Source: Mucilaginibacter_A sp041088075 (GTDB lineage: Bacteria > Bacteroidota > Bacteroidia > Sphingobacteriales > Sphingobacteriaceae). Taken from it: DNA of 64,000 nt. The notes under the pieces are model-generated. The model did not search any database. It saw only the letters and a list, made by a program, of their open reading frames with translations, and was not told where the DNA came from. The stretch lies in NCBI RefSeq assembly GCF_041088075.1, contig NZ_JBGCVY010000024.1, forward strand, positions 1 through 64,000. Reading direction: 5' to 3'. The first letter of the stretch is position 1. The number at the start of each line of letters is the position of its first letter. The position numbers and the translations under genes were made by a program. This document shows positions 25,682 to 34,056 of this stretch, piece by piece.

Positions 25682-26494
25682 TTAGGAACGAGGCTGGTTC
25701 ATCGCTGATAACATGTTTCCGTAAATGTTATTTAAAGAAGACAGGTTTTTTGCCAAGCGACCCACTTCTTCTTTAAAGGCTTTAGAATCATCTAAAGATT
25801 CGTTAAAGTTTTGCATCGTTAAAGAAACATTTTGATAGAACTTGTTCATTGATTTCAGGTGCGCGCTCGAATCCTGTAGCTCCAATTCATATACTGCGTT
25901 TAGGGCAGATAAATTTTTGGCCAGGTTGTTTACCTGGTCGTGGTAAGCTTTAGAATCAATGTTAGAATTTGCCATTTCGTTCAAGTTGGCCGAAGCTTTC
26001 TCGAAAGAAACACTCAGCTTATCATAACCTGAAGCAGCAGTTTTCAGTTTGTTGGTAAACTCTGTAGTTGCAGCGCCGGCATCGGCAACGCTTGAAATGG
26101 TAGAAACCTTATCGCCAAATGTCCTTAAACCGTTGCCTAAACTGGTAATCAATTCCGGGCCAATTTTTGCATCGGCCAGCATTTTATCCAAGGCGGCAGT
26201 TGATTGTACCGGAGCGGCAACGGCCTGTGCAGGACGGGCAGAAACCTTTGGCATTTCGCCTGTGAAATCTTCACTAAGTTCAGGATAAACCCTTTCCCAG
26301 GCCGGGTCTTTTGCCGGTGGAAAAAAGCCTGTCAAAAAGAACAGGAATGCTTCAACACCCAGTCCCAATCCAATCATAATGTTACCATAAATTCCGCCTA
26401 AGTGAAGGATTTTAAATAACGCACCCACAATTACGACGCTTGCCCCCCAAGAAATTGCTGTGTGCAACCAGTCGAATTTTTTCTTTACAGCCAT
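25682..26494 (-). CDS. gldL: T9SS motor protein GldL/PorL
   Basis: A 270-residue cytoplasmic membrane protein. Two membrane helices near the N-terminus (residues ~11-30 and ~35-58; GASVVIVGALFKILHLGG and NIMIGLGLGVEAFLFFLTG) carry the family Glu (GVEAF) thought to relay protons. The C-terminal ~190 residues are helical and cytoplasmic, with repeats of the pattern NLAKNLSALNAVYELELQ. Five GldL surround two GldM helices in known structures. It is the second gene of the operon. Confidence 0.93.
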   Translation of the reverse strand: MAVKKKFDWLHTAISWGASVVIVGALFKILHLGGIYGNIMIGLGLGVEAFLFFLTGFFPPAKDPAWERVYPELSEDFTGEMPKVSARPAQAVAAPVQSTAALDKMLADAKIGPELITSLGNGLRTFGDKVSTISSVADAGAATTEFTNKLKTAASGYDKLSVSFEKASANLNEMANSNIDSKAYHDQVNNLAKNLSALNAVYELELQDSSAHLKSMNKFYQNVSLTMQNFNESLDDSKAFKEEVGRLAKNLSSLNNIYGNMLSAMNQPRS

Positions 26495-26544
26495 AGTAGT
26501 TTTAATAGTTTTTGTTTTTAAAAGTAGATGATATAATAGTTCAA

Positions 26545-27897
26545 TTAGTAGTTAGAGCGTTTGTCTTTGATGTCCCTGCCCAGGAAATGGGTTACGCAGC
26601 GGAAACCAATGTAAGATTTTGCAGTGTCCTGGTATTCATAACCGCGGGTAGAGTTTTGGAGGAAGTAGCCAATATCTTTCCAGGAGCCGCCACGCACCAC
26701 TTTGCGTTTCAGCACTTCGGGGTCGCTTGCTTTTGCTTCGTAATTAAAAGTCGGGCTCATATCGTGCACAAAAGTAGAGGCAGCTTCATCATAGGCAGAG
26801 GCTGTCCATTCTGCTACGTTTCCGGCCATGTTGTACAAGCCAAAATCGTTTGGAAAATAAGAGTGCACGCTTACCGTATAATAACCGCCATCGGAGGCAT
26901 AATCCCCACGGCCGGGTTTAAAGTTGGCCAATAAACAACCTTTAGAATTTTTGATGTACGGGCCGCCCCATGGATAATCGTTACCGATCCGGCCGCCACG
27001 TGCTGCATATTCAAACTCTGCTTCGGTTGGCAGTTCATAAGGCTGGCGGTGCGGAATGCCGCGCGCATCTTTATAAGCATCGTTATAACGGCCGCGCCAA
27101 ACGGTGTAAGCACGAACCTGGCGCCAGGTAACACCAACCACCGGATAATTTAAATAAGCCGGGTGCGAAAAATAACCTTGTACCATAGGTTCATTGGCGG
27201 CGTAAGAAAAATCGTTCAGCCAGCATAAAGTATCGGGGTAAACCGGAACGGTATCGCGTAAAATAAAATCAGAACGCCTTTTTGATTTGTCGAAGCGGTT
27301 GTTGGATGCTTCGCGCAAAACCATCAATGCGTAATTGTATTTCAAAAGGCGCACATCAATTTCGTTTTTATCAAAAATGCGGTCATCACCCTGGTAATAC
27401 ATGCCTTGCAGTTTAGCTTGATTGGCACTTGCCGCAGCACCGGCCTTACCTTTTCCTCTGCCGCCGCTAAAAACCGGGTTCTTAGCTACATAATTCCAAT
27501 TGATGTATTTTTTACCGCTTGGGTCAGGCTTGGCGTTTTTGCCGCCCGGTTTATAGTAGTATTTATCGTCTTGCAGGTAATTGGTAATGGCGATAGAATC
27601 GCGCACCTGGTTTACAAATTCTTTGTATTTGGCATTGGAAGTTTCAGTCTCGTCCATAAAAAATGGAGAAACCGTAACTTGTTTGTTCTGGGCAGTTTGG
27701 GCAAAAGTTACGTCCTGGTCGGTTTGGCCCATCAAAAAGCTGCCGCCGGGAATGTAAACCATCCCGTAAGGCTGTTCTTGTTTAAAAGCTTTACCGGAAA
27801 CGCCCCTCACTTCGCCCCTGTCGCCTCCGGAAGTTTTGCAACTGTTTAAAACAGAAAGCACCGATAAGCCTAATACACCAAAATAAAAGTTTTTCAT
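26545..27897 (-). CDS. gldK: T9SS ring lipoprotein GldK/PorK
   Basis: A 450-residue outer-membrane lipoprotein from the ATG at 27897 (MKNFYFGVLG); the lipobox ends in LNSC, Cys20. The body is a formylglycine-generating-enzyme-like (FGE/SUMF1) domain: MVYIPGGSFLMGQTDQD, PTEAEFEYAARGG, NVAEWTASAYD and RGGSWKD. In GldK this fold is structural, not catalytic. With GldN it makes the ~50-nm outer ring of the translocon. It leads the gldKLMN operon and is preceded by a 296-bp gap. Confidence 0.94.
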   Translation of the reverse strand: MKNFYFGVLGLSVLSVLNSCKTSGGDRGEVRGVSGKAFKQEQPYGMVYIPGGSFLMGQTDQDVTFAQTAQNKQVTVSPFFMDETETSNAKYKEFVNQVRDSIAITNYLQDDKYYYKPGGKNAKPDPSGKKYINWNYVAKNPVFSGGRGKGKAGAAASANQAKLQGMYYQGDDRIFDKNEIDVRLLKYNYALMVLREASNNRFDKSKRRSDFILRDTVPVYPDTLCWLNDFSYAANEPMVQGYFSHPAYLNYPVVGVTWRQVRAYTVWRGRYNDAYKDARGIPHRQPYELPTEAEFEYAARGGRIGNDYPWGGPYIKNSKGCLLANFKPGRGDYASDGGYYTVSVHSYFPNDFGLYNMAGNVAEWTASAYDEAASTFVHDMSPTFNYEAKASDPEVLKRKVVRGGSWKDIGYFLQNSTRGYEYQDTAKSYIGFRCVTHFLGRDIKDKRSNY

Positions 27898-28084
27898 TTT
27901 CAAATCCAAAGTATAAACAACTCGGTTAAAATTAATGCAATAACTAAATCTAAGGTAAAATATTTTCTACTGATGCTATTTTTTTCATCGCCGGAAAATA
28001 TTTTATCGTTATAAAATTAACCAAACTATTCATCCTTGCAATACTAATGTGATGAAAATTAAAAATTGACAGCTATACACATTT

Positions 28085-28104
28085 TTAGTGCATAAAAACA
28101 GCAT
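28085..28104 (+). repeat. Sister 12-mer upstream of gldK
   Basis: TTTTTAGTGCATAAAAACAG followed by CAT: the ACAG form of the word (28093-28104) with a TTTTTA partner arm. It is the only structure that I see in the 296-bp gap between hemD and gldK. Confidence 0.6.
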
Positions 28105-28193
28105 GGTTATTTGATTTCTTTACGCAGGTTTAGAAGCTAAAGTTTCGGAAATTATATGGTTTGCATTAATAACTGCAACAAACAAAAATTATT

Positions 28194-28961
28194 TTATTTG
28201 TTGGCCTGTTTTATATACTGCTCGATCGCCATGGTCATAGAAGGAGCTTCCGTGACCGGTGCCGGGATGTCCAGGACCAGCCCTTTTTCGATGGCTGCTT
28301 TGTGGGTGGTAGCGCCGAAAGCGGCAATGCGTGTGTTTTTCTGTTCGAAATCAGGAAAGTTTTTGTAAAGCGACTGGATGCTGGACGGGCTGAAAAAAGC
28401 GATGATATCGTAAAAAACTTCTGCCAGGTCAGACAAATCACTGCACACCGTGCGGAACAAAACGGCAGGCGTAAAATTGTAGCCGTTGCTTTGCAAAAAC
28501 TTCTGAGTTTCTTCCGCCGCCACATCAGAGCAGGGGTACAAAAACTTTTCGTTGGTGTGCTTTTTTAAAACCTCGGCCAGGTCTGCAGCGGTTTGCTTGC
28601 CAAAAAATATTTTTCTTTTTCGGTACTGGATGTATTTTTGCAGGTAAAGGGCGATCGTTTCAGAAAGGCAGAAGTATTTCATCTCTACCGGAACCTCAAA
28701 ACGCATCTCGTCACAAATCCTAAAAAAATGATCGGCAGCGTTGCGGCTGGCAAAAATCACGGCAGTAAAATCGCCCAAAGCAATTTTCTCTTTCCTGAAT
28801 TCTCTGGCCGGCACGCCTTCTACATGGATAAAAGACCGAAAATCAATTTTTAAATTGTATTTTTTGGCCAGTTCTGTATATGGGTTTTTATCTGAATCGG
28901 GTTTAGGTAGCGTAACTAAAATACTTTTTACTTTCTTCAATCTTTCAGCGGCAATCTGCAT
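28194..28961 (-). CDS. hemD: Uroporphyrinogen-III synthase
   Basis: A 255-residue protein fitting HemD, which closes hydroxymethylbilane to uroporphyrinogen III in haem synthesis. HemD is poorly conserved; the visible marks are the opening VKSILVTLPKPDSDKNPY, the IFASRNAADHFF segment, FFSPSSIQSL and the late AAFGATTHKAAIEKG that matches the usual IGxxTAxA motif. It lies 15 bp downstream of the DUF4271-like gene and upstream of gldK, a neighbourhood that recurs in Bacteroidota. No other haem gene is near. Confidence 0.85.
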   Translation of the reverse strand: MQIAAERLKKVKSILVTLPKPDSDKNPYTELAKKYNLKIDFRSFIHVEGVPAREFRKEKIALGDFTAVIFASRNAADHFFRICDEMRFEVPVEMKYFCLSETIALYLQKYIQYRKRKIFFGKQTAADLAEVLKKHTNEKFLYPCSDVAAEETQKFLQSNGYNFTPAVLFRTVCSDLSDLAEVFYDIIAFFSPSSIQSLYKNFPDFEQKNTRIAAFGATTHKAAIEKGLVLDIPAPVTEAPSMTMAIEQYIKQANK

Positions 28962-28976
28962 AAGTAGCTGTATTTC

Positions 28977-29915
28977 TTATAATTTTAAAGCTTTCACCAA
29001 AATAAAAACAGGGCATAGTTCGAGGGCACAAAGATAAATAAATAAATAAACTTTACTGAATCTGTACACCGAAAGAATATTTATACTGCTGCGGATGTAT
29101 TGCCAAAACAAAACCACTACGATCAATAAGCCAAACACCAGTAAAACGGCAGGTTTTAAGCTGTCGGCAATCAAACCAAAACTGATGACCAATGGCAAAC
29201 TGATAAAAGTAAGGTTGAAATAAGTGAGGTAAAGCACCGAAATATATTCTTTGACCAAACTGCGGATATTAAATATCAGCCCCAAAATCCGCAAAACAAC
29301 AATCTTCAGGATAAAAAAAACGATGACGGCAAAGGTAAAACCGAGGTAAAGCTGCCAGCCGTCGTCTATATAATTTCGGTTGTAATAAGCTACTATTTGA
29401 TAAAACAGCAAACCGATGGTTGCGCCAAACAGTAAAAACAGCAAAATAAACGACCAGGAATTGATCAAATTTTCTTCTTTCGAAAATTGGGAAAGCACCC
29501 TTTTGCTGTAAAACGATTCGATAATATCGGCGATGGATTTGTTTAAAAAACGGTTGAGTATGGCCAGGTACAAAAGCAGGCCCAGCATCACGGCCAACAT
29601 CCAGCGGTCTCTGAAACTGCGCGGTTTGCCGGTTTGCACTACTGTTTTTACCGGCTTAAAATGCAGGTCTAAAAATGCGTAGCCGGTGTACAGGTTGGCT
29701 TTGATAACGCTGTCTATAAACTGGTTTTTGCGGTTAGGATCCGGCGGCGTGATAAAGAAATTTGCAAGAGAATCTGAATGAAGTTGCTGTTTGACCAAAG
29801 TTGCAGAATCTAAAACTGGAACTTCGGCCCCAACCAAAGTGTCCGCAACGGCTGTTTGTGCAGATGCTGTTTTTACCAGTAAAAAAACAAGGAGCAGGAT
29901 AACCGTTGAACGCAT
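28977..29915 (-). CDS. DUF4271-like integral membrane protein
   Basis: A 312-residue protein with a cleavable signal (VKTASAQ), ~80 polar residues, then six membrane helices, for example WMLAVMLGLLLYLAILNRFL, FILLFLLFGATIGLLFYQIV and VLLVFGLLIVVVLFW. It matches my memory of the DUF4271 family, which often sits beside hemD. Its function is unknown. Its conserved place near hemD and the T9SS operon makes envelope biogenesis or secretion a fair guess, no more. TAAAAACAGCAT (29864-29875) lies inside its signal peptide codons. Confidence 0.65.
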   Translation of the reverse strand: MRSTVILLLVFLLVKTASAQTAVADTLVGAEVPVLDSATLVKQQLHSDSLANFFITPPDPNRKNQFIDSVIKANLYTGYAFLDLHFKPVKTVVQTGKPRSFRDRWMLAVMLGLLLYLAILNRFLNKSIADIIESFYSKRVLSQFSKEENLINSWSFILLFLLFGATIGLLFYQIVAYYNRNYIDDGWQLYLGFTFAVIVFFILKIVVLRILGLIFNIRSLVKEYISVLYLTYFNLTFISLPLVISFGLIADSLKPAVLLVFGLLIVVVLFWQYIRSSINILSVYRFSKVYLFIYLCALELCPVFILVKALKL

Positions 29916-29960
29916 GAAATATTTTGGGCCGGATTAAACGGGCAGTTTTCTGCCGCAAAT

Positions 29961-31487
29961 TTACCTCAATATTTTTGGATTGATGAATTGTTCTGCCGTA
30001 TTTATCTGCGCCAATTGGTGCATGCTTTCTTTCAAATCCTCGTACAATTTTACAAACAAGCGGTAATAACTGCTGTAAACCTGGTACTTTTCGAGGTTTG
30101 GTTGGATAGTTTGATTGATTTGTGCATCGTCCTTCAACCTAAAACCATTAAACTTTCCGGTTTTGATGGCCAGAAAAGCGGCACCAATTGCCGAAGCATC
30201 TTCGGCCTGCACCACCGTTAATTTTTTTCCGGTAATGTCTGCCATCAACTGCACCCAAACCGGCGAAGCGGTAAAACCACCGCTTACGCGTATTTCTTCA
30301 TTTTTTTCCGGGGATTGATTGAGCGCATCCAACACGTGGCAAATCGCAAAGCAAACACCATCCAAAGCGGCTTTCAAAAAATTGGCTTGCGTATGTGTTG
30401 TTTTAATCCCGAAATAAACGCCGCAACTGTTGCTGTCCCACAAAGGTGTTCGTTCACCGGTCAAATACGGCAGAAAAAGCAGGCCGTCGTTGCCGGCGGG
30501 TACTGTTTTTATCGTATCAAATAATTGCTCGTAATCTTTTGCCGACAATGCTTCTTTTACCATAAACTTTTCGAGCAGCCAGTTTAAAACCAAACCGCCA
30601 TTGTTGATGGCGCCGCCGCAGATGTAGGTTTGCTCGTCCAGAATATAATTAAAAGTCATGGCCGCAAAATTGTACAAAGGCTTGCGGCTGGCCAGGCGCA
30701 CCGCACCGCTTGTGCCAATAGTTAAAGCGGCAGTGTTCGGTTGATTGGCACCGCTGCCGAGGTTGGCCAAACAACCATCGTTGGCGCCGATCATCCAGGG
30801 CAATGCTTCTTTTATGCCTATTATTTTGGCGATGCCTGCTTTTAAATCCCGGCGCATGTAACTGGTGCTTACCGGTTTTGAAAGTTGGTTTGCACTAATC
30901 GCGGCCAGTTTTAAAGCTTCTTCGCTCCAACAAAACTTCAAAATATCAAACAAACCGGTGGCAGAAGCAATGGAATAATCAATCTCGAATTCACCAAACA
31001 ACCGGAACCAAACCAGTTCTTTGATGGATATAAATTTGGCCGTTTGCCTGAACAAATCTTTTCTGTTTTCCCGAAACCAAATGATTTTGGTTAAAGGCGA
31101 CATCGAATAAATGGGCGTGCCGGTCTGTTCGTACAAATTTTTTCCTTCGGGAGAAGAACGGAGCGCACTGGCGACGGTCGCACTTCGCGTATCGGCCCAG
31201 TTGATCATGTTGGTCAATGGTTTGCCTTGCGCATCAACCAAAATCAAACTGTGCATTGCGCTGCTTAAACTGATGGCTTTGGGCTGGCCTAAACGTGCAA
31301 CAATTTCTTCAATACACTTTAAAAATCCTTGCCAAATCAGTTCCGGGTCTTGCTCGGCAAAACCGGTTTCTGTTGGCAACATCGGATAATGGACTTGCGA
31401 CGAATCAATTGCTTCGCCATCTAAACCAACGGCAACCGCTTTTACGCTGCCCGTGCCAATATCAACGCCTAAAATATATGGTTGCAA
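29961..31487 (-). CDS. FGGY-family carbohydrate kinase, gluconokinase-like
   Basis: A 508-residue sugar kinase of the FGGY family. The N-terminal phosphate loop is LGVDIGTGSVKAV, the substrate side has FAEQDPELIWQG, and the C-terminal lobe has IRVSGGFTASPVWVQLMAD. The opening and the FAEQDPE motif favour gluconokinase over xylulokinase, but the substrate is not certain. The start is a TTG at 31487, because no ATG is available before the IGTG motif. The gene has two exact 12-mers (30548-30559 and 30803-30814), both read as IKEA/VKEA, and a third, of the ACAG form, lies in its leader. Confidence 0.85.
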   Translation of the reverse strand: MQPYILGVDIGTGSVKAVAVGLDGEAIDSSQVHYPMLPTETGFAEQDPELIWQGFLKCIEEIVARLGQPKAISLSSAMHSLILVDAQGKPLTNMINWADTRSATVASALRSSPEGKNLYEQTGTPIYSMSPLTKIIWFRENRKDLFRQTAKFISIKELVWFRLFGEFEIDYSIASATGLFDILKFCWSEEALKLAAISANQLSKPVSTSYMRRDLKAGIAKIIGIKEALPWMIGANDGCLANLGSGANQPNTAALTIGTSGAVRLASRKPLYNFAAMTFNYILDEQTYICGGAINNGGLVLNWLLEKFMVKEALSAKDYEQLFDTIKTVPAGNDGLLFLPYLTGERTPLWDSNSCGVYFGIKTTHTQANFLKAALDGVCFAICHVLDALNQSPEKNEEIRVSGGFTASPVWVQLMADITGKKLTVVQAEDASAIGAAFLAIKTGKFNGFRLKDDAQINQTIQPNLEKYQVYSSYYRLFVKLYEDLKESMHQLAQINTAEQFINPKILR

Positions 31488-31491
31488 GGTG

Positions 31492-31512
31492 ATGCTGTTT
31501 TTATCGGGTAAA
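31492..31512 (-). repeat. 12-mer palindrome in the leader of the FGGY kinase
   Basis: ATGCTGTTTTTA (31492-31503), TCGGG, TAAAATTA. It lies 4 bp before the TTG start of the kinase, in the ribosome-binding region. Confidence 0.6.
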
Positions 31513-31531
31513 ATTAGAAGTAATTTGTAAT

Positions 31532-31539
31532 TATATTTG
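31532..31539 (+). promoter_or_regulatory. Predicted -7 element of the coiled-coil gene
   Basis: TATATTTG is a perfect TAnnTTTG, 20 bp before the ATG at 31560, which is preceded by AGAAAGG. No good TTG is seen at -33. Confidence 0.4.
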
Positions 31540-31559
31540 AACGATATTTATTAGAAAGG

Positions 31560-31892
31560 ATGGACAAGGAATTAGCACTGATAATTACAGAGATGCTTAT
31601 CAAACAGGATGAAACAACCGCGGAGGTAAAGAATGTTGGAGAACGGGTAGATAATGTTGCCATAGAATTAAAGGAAACCAACACTATCCTTAAAGATTTT
31701 ATGGCCCTGTCTGTTAAACAATGGGAACAGCAGTACAAGTTTAATGAAATGATTGTGGTTGAACTGAAAAATATCAAAGACGTGCTTTCTACTTTTTCGC
31801 AATTAGAAAACAGGTTGAAAGCCGTTGAGGAACGCGAAAACAAATTTGAAAGCAGGCTGGCTAATATTGAAAAGTTGTTAAAAGCATCTTAA
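31560..31892 (+). CDS. Small coiled-coil protein
   Basis: A 110-residue soluble protein that is almost entirely heptad-patterned helix (NVGERVDNVAIELKETNTIL and FSQLENRLKAVEERENKFES). I do not recognise a family. A good ribosome-binding site (AGAAAGG) stands just before the ATG, and a perfect -7 promoter element lies 20 bp upstream, so the gene is likely to be expressed. Its 3' end is 50 bp from the left end of an insertion sequence. It could be an adaptor or a remnant of a larger gene. Confidence 0.6.
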   Translation: MDKELALIITEMLIKQDETTAEVKNVGERVDNVAIELKETNTILKDFMALSVKQWEQQYKFNEMIVVELKNIKDVLSTFSQLENRLKAVEERENKFESRLANIEKLLKAS

Positions 31893-31941
31893 AACAATAT
31901 TTCTTTGCTTCATTTCCAACGTAGCCGATAAATATCCTTTT

Positions 31942-32947
31942 TAGGATTATGTATTTAGTTCACATTTGATCGTTTTGTAGTTTACCGGCTTAGCCTCAGT
32001 CATTTTGGTAATAAGTTTATCAAAAATTGATTTTAAAAACCCCCTTCTGTTAAAACGGAAATGGTATTCATCTAAATAGTTTTGCAGGCGGTGCGTTCCA
32101 CATTGGTGGTGAACGCCCCTTAACCAGCCCTTGATATTCATAATGTGAATATGTAATAGCGGAAAGCCTGCACCTTTATTGCTTTTCTCCTTTGTTATCG
32201 CCCAGTCCTTGCCCAAGGGCCAGTACCCGCGCCACCCGTCGGTTTTTACCGATGCCTGTGGCGCGATATGCGCATCAAATATTTTTCTCAAACTATCTGC
32301 CGATGCATCGTCGATTGCCCGGCAATAGGCCCTTCCAACCGTTGTTTTGCCTTTTTTGTCCGTCACTTTCTCTATAGCCAGCACAACCAAGTCCTTACTG
32401 CTGGGGCTCCTGCCCGGTTCCCCTTCCGAAAACCCGCCCACCAGGAACTCGTCCACCTCTACTTCGCCCGATAAGGCGTGCTTGCCGCCGCTTTTCATCG
32501 CTTCCTGTATCTTCGCTTTCCAAAGCCAGGCACTCCGCTGCTGGCAGCTAAATTCTTTGGACAGTTCACAGCTTGACATGCCTTTTTTACGGACCGAAAC
32601 ACGGAAGGCTATCTCAAATGCCTTCAGCAAGCCCAATTTGCACTTATGGAACAATGTCCCGGCGGTTGCCGATTGGTCGTAGCCACATTTCTTGCAGCGC
32701 AGGTAGTGCCATTCCCTGCCTTTGCCATACTGGTTGCCCTCACATTTCGAGCAAGAATACCCGCCAGCCAACTTCTTGTCTAAAATATACCTGAGGCAAT
32801 CCCGCTCCGTTTTAAAGTTTTCCCTAAATTCGTTGATACTTATCCCGCTAAACATATTGACGTATTTAGCTTAAACATACTAAATAAATTATTGAAAATC
32901 AATAGCTTAACTGTAAAATTACTTTGCGAACTAAATACATAATCCTA
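31942..32947 (-). mobile_element. IS1595-type insertion sequence
   Basis: A 1006-bp element bounded by 23-bp terminal inverted repeats that match in 22 positions: 31942-31964 begins TAGGATTATGTATTTAGTTC and 32925-32947 is its complement. It holds one intact transposase gene. I see no clear 8-bp target duplication: the flanks ATCCTTTT and TAAATTGA differ. An old insertion, a later deletion or a different boundary could explain that. Confidence 0.8.
31947..32855 (-). CDS. IS1595 family transposase
   Basis: A 302-residue transposase. The N-terminal zinc ribbon has two CxxC pairs (CSKC near residue 35 and CKKC near 55). The ISXO2-like catalytic domain follows, with EVDEFLVGG, VKTDGWRGY, HIMNIKGWLRGVHHQ and DEYHFRFNRR as the expected acidic, acidic, Asn and His-type catalytic blocks. 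The reading frame is complete, and the flanking repeats are well preserved, so the element may still be active. Start ATG at 32855. Confidence 0.9.
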   Translation of the reverse strand: MFSGISINEFRENFKTERDCLRYILDKKLAGGYSCSKCEGNQYGKGREWHYLRCKKCGYDQSATAGTLFHKCKLGLLKAFEIAFRVSVRKKGMSSCELSKEFSCQQRSAWLWKAKIQEAMKSGGKHALSGEVEVDEFLVGGFSEGEPGRSPSSKDLVVLAIEKVTDKKGKTTVGRAYCRAIDDASADSLRKIFDAHIAPQASVKTDGWRGYWPLGKDWAITKEKSNKGAGFPLLHIHIMNIKGWLRGVHHQCGTHRLQNYLDEYHFRFNRRGFLKSIFDKLITKMTEAKPVNYKTIKCELNT

Positions 32948-33149
32948 TAAATTGAATTTTATAGGCTGTAGTTTGGGATTGATATTGGCTATTTGGAATT
33001 TAATTTTTATCTAAATCAAAAGTTTTTCAATCAAACTTAGATTTCCAGCAAAGGTTTTTTGTCTTCAGAAAAAGTAAAAGTACAAACTGCCCTTAACATT
33101 GGTTTGATAAAAAACTAACTTTTTATTTTGCTTCAGTCTTACCTAACAG

Positions 33150-33177
33150 TACAAAATTTAGCCGATAAAAGAAGCAT
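33150..33177 (+). repeat. 12-mer palindrome unit upstream of a small membrane gene
   Basis: ACAAAATTTA, GCCGA, TAAAAGAAGCAT (33166-33177). It lies about 57 bp before the ATG at 33234, in a 5' region, so these units are not restricted to gene ends. Confidence 0.65.
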
Positions 33178-33233
33178 CAACATTTGATTATAAATTTATC
33201 TTTACTCTCGTTTAATTATTGAAATTCACAACC

Positions 33234-33380
33234 ATGACCCGCAAACAACTCTTCTGGCGAATATTATTATTACTGCTCTTGTTTAGTTTGATTAAAAACT
33301 GGAAAGATGTAAAAAACGGTTTTATAGATGGCGTAAATGAAAGTTGGCACAAAGACAATATTACAAGTATGAAAAAATAG
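33234..33380 (+). CDS. 48-residue single-helix membrane peptide
   Basis: A short open frame, ATG to TAG, encoding MTRKQLFWRI, a run of leucines (residues ~9-20), then a charged tail that ends HKDNITSMKK. One membrane helix with positive residues at the N-terminus is clear. A strong terminator follows 97 bp later, which supports a real transcription unit. No family is recognised. It lies between the insertion sequence and a convergent gene. Confidence 0.5.
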   Translation: MTRKQLFWRILLLLLLFSLIKNWKDVKNGFIDGVNESWHKDNITSMKK

Positions 33381-33476
33381 TCAAGCTTGTTTTGGATAAA
33401 TAAATATTTATAAAGCAACTCTTTCAATTGGCTTATCCGAATTGTAATTGCGGGTTTTTACAAAACTGTTTTCCTA

Positions 33477-33518
33477 AAAAAAATGCCAGCCTGAACAATT
33501 GTTCAGGCTGGCATTTTA
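33477..33518. terminator. Bidirectional terminator
   Basis: A perfect palindrome: AAAATGCCAGCCTGAAC pairs with GTTCAGGCTGGCATTTT around AATT. It has A-runs on the left and T-runs on the right, and stands between two convergent genes (the 48-residue peptide and the 166-residue protein), serving both. Confidence 0.9.
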
Positions 33519-33543
33519 CCTAATAAAAGACTGAAAGGATGAC

Positions 33544-34044
33544 CTAATCCAGTAATGCTTTCTTTCTTTTTTGGTTAAAATATAAAACCATCCCGGTTAA
33601 AACCACGCCGGTGGCAATTTTTGTAACGAAGCTTTTCCGATTAAATTTCCATTCTGCTTTTAAGCCTTTTTCTGCAAAAATATTTGGGATATGGCCGTGT
33701 TTCAAATCGTCTATCATGCCTTCCACCACGTTGATCCTGTCGGCCAGCAACAAAGGCAGCCAGTGGCCGTATTCGTTTTCGCTGAAATTTTTGAAGGCGT
33801 AACGACGGATAACGCCGCTTAAACCGGAAGGCGGAACAGAAGTTCCTAACACGGCCGTAAGGTAGGGGCGTTCTTTTGATTTTAGTATTTCTACGGTTAC
33901 TTTTTGCAACGGCGGCCTCACCCAGTTCAAACGCTGGTGGTCATCGCCGTTGTAGTGTTTCATTGGATAGGTCGGTTCGTTTTTCGGGTCGGCATCTACG
34001 CCCCAGCCATTGATATGCGTATAATCTTTTGTTGTGTTTTCCAT
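33544..34044 (-). CDS. Protein of unknown function paired with a zinc dehydrogenase
   Basis: A 166-residue protein. Visible features: an aromatic, Pro-rich N-terminus (INGWGVDADPKNEPTYPMKH), the segment VPPSGLSGVIRRYAFKNFSE, and one C-terminal membrane helix (VTKIATGVVLTGMVLYF) with a positively charged end. It starts 12 bp after the dehydrogenase gene and shares its strand, so the two form an operon. I cannot name the family; a membrane-anchored partner of the dehydrogenase is a guess from context. Confidence 0.6.
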   Translation of the reverse strand: MENTTKDYTHINGWGVDADPKNEPTYPMKHYNGDDHQRLNWVRPPLQKVTVEILKSKERPYLTAVLGTSVPPSGLSGVIRRYAFKNFSENEYGHWLPLLLADRINVVEGMIDDLKHGHIPNIFAEKGLKAEWKFNRKSFVTKIATGVVLTGMVLYFNQKRKKALLD

Positions 34045-34056
34045 GATCGTTCTTTT

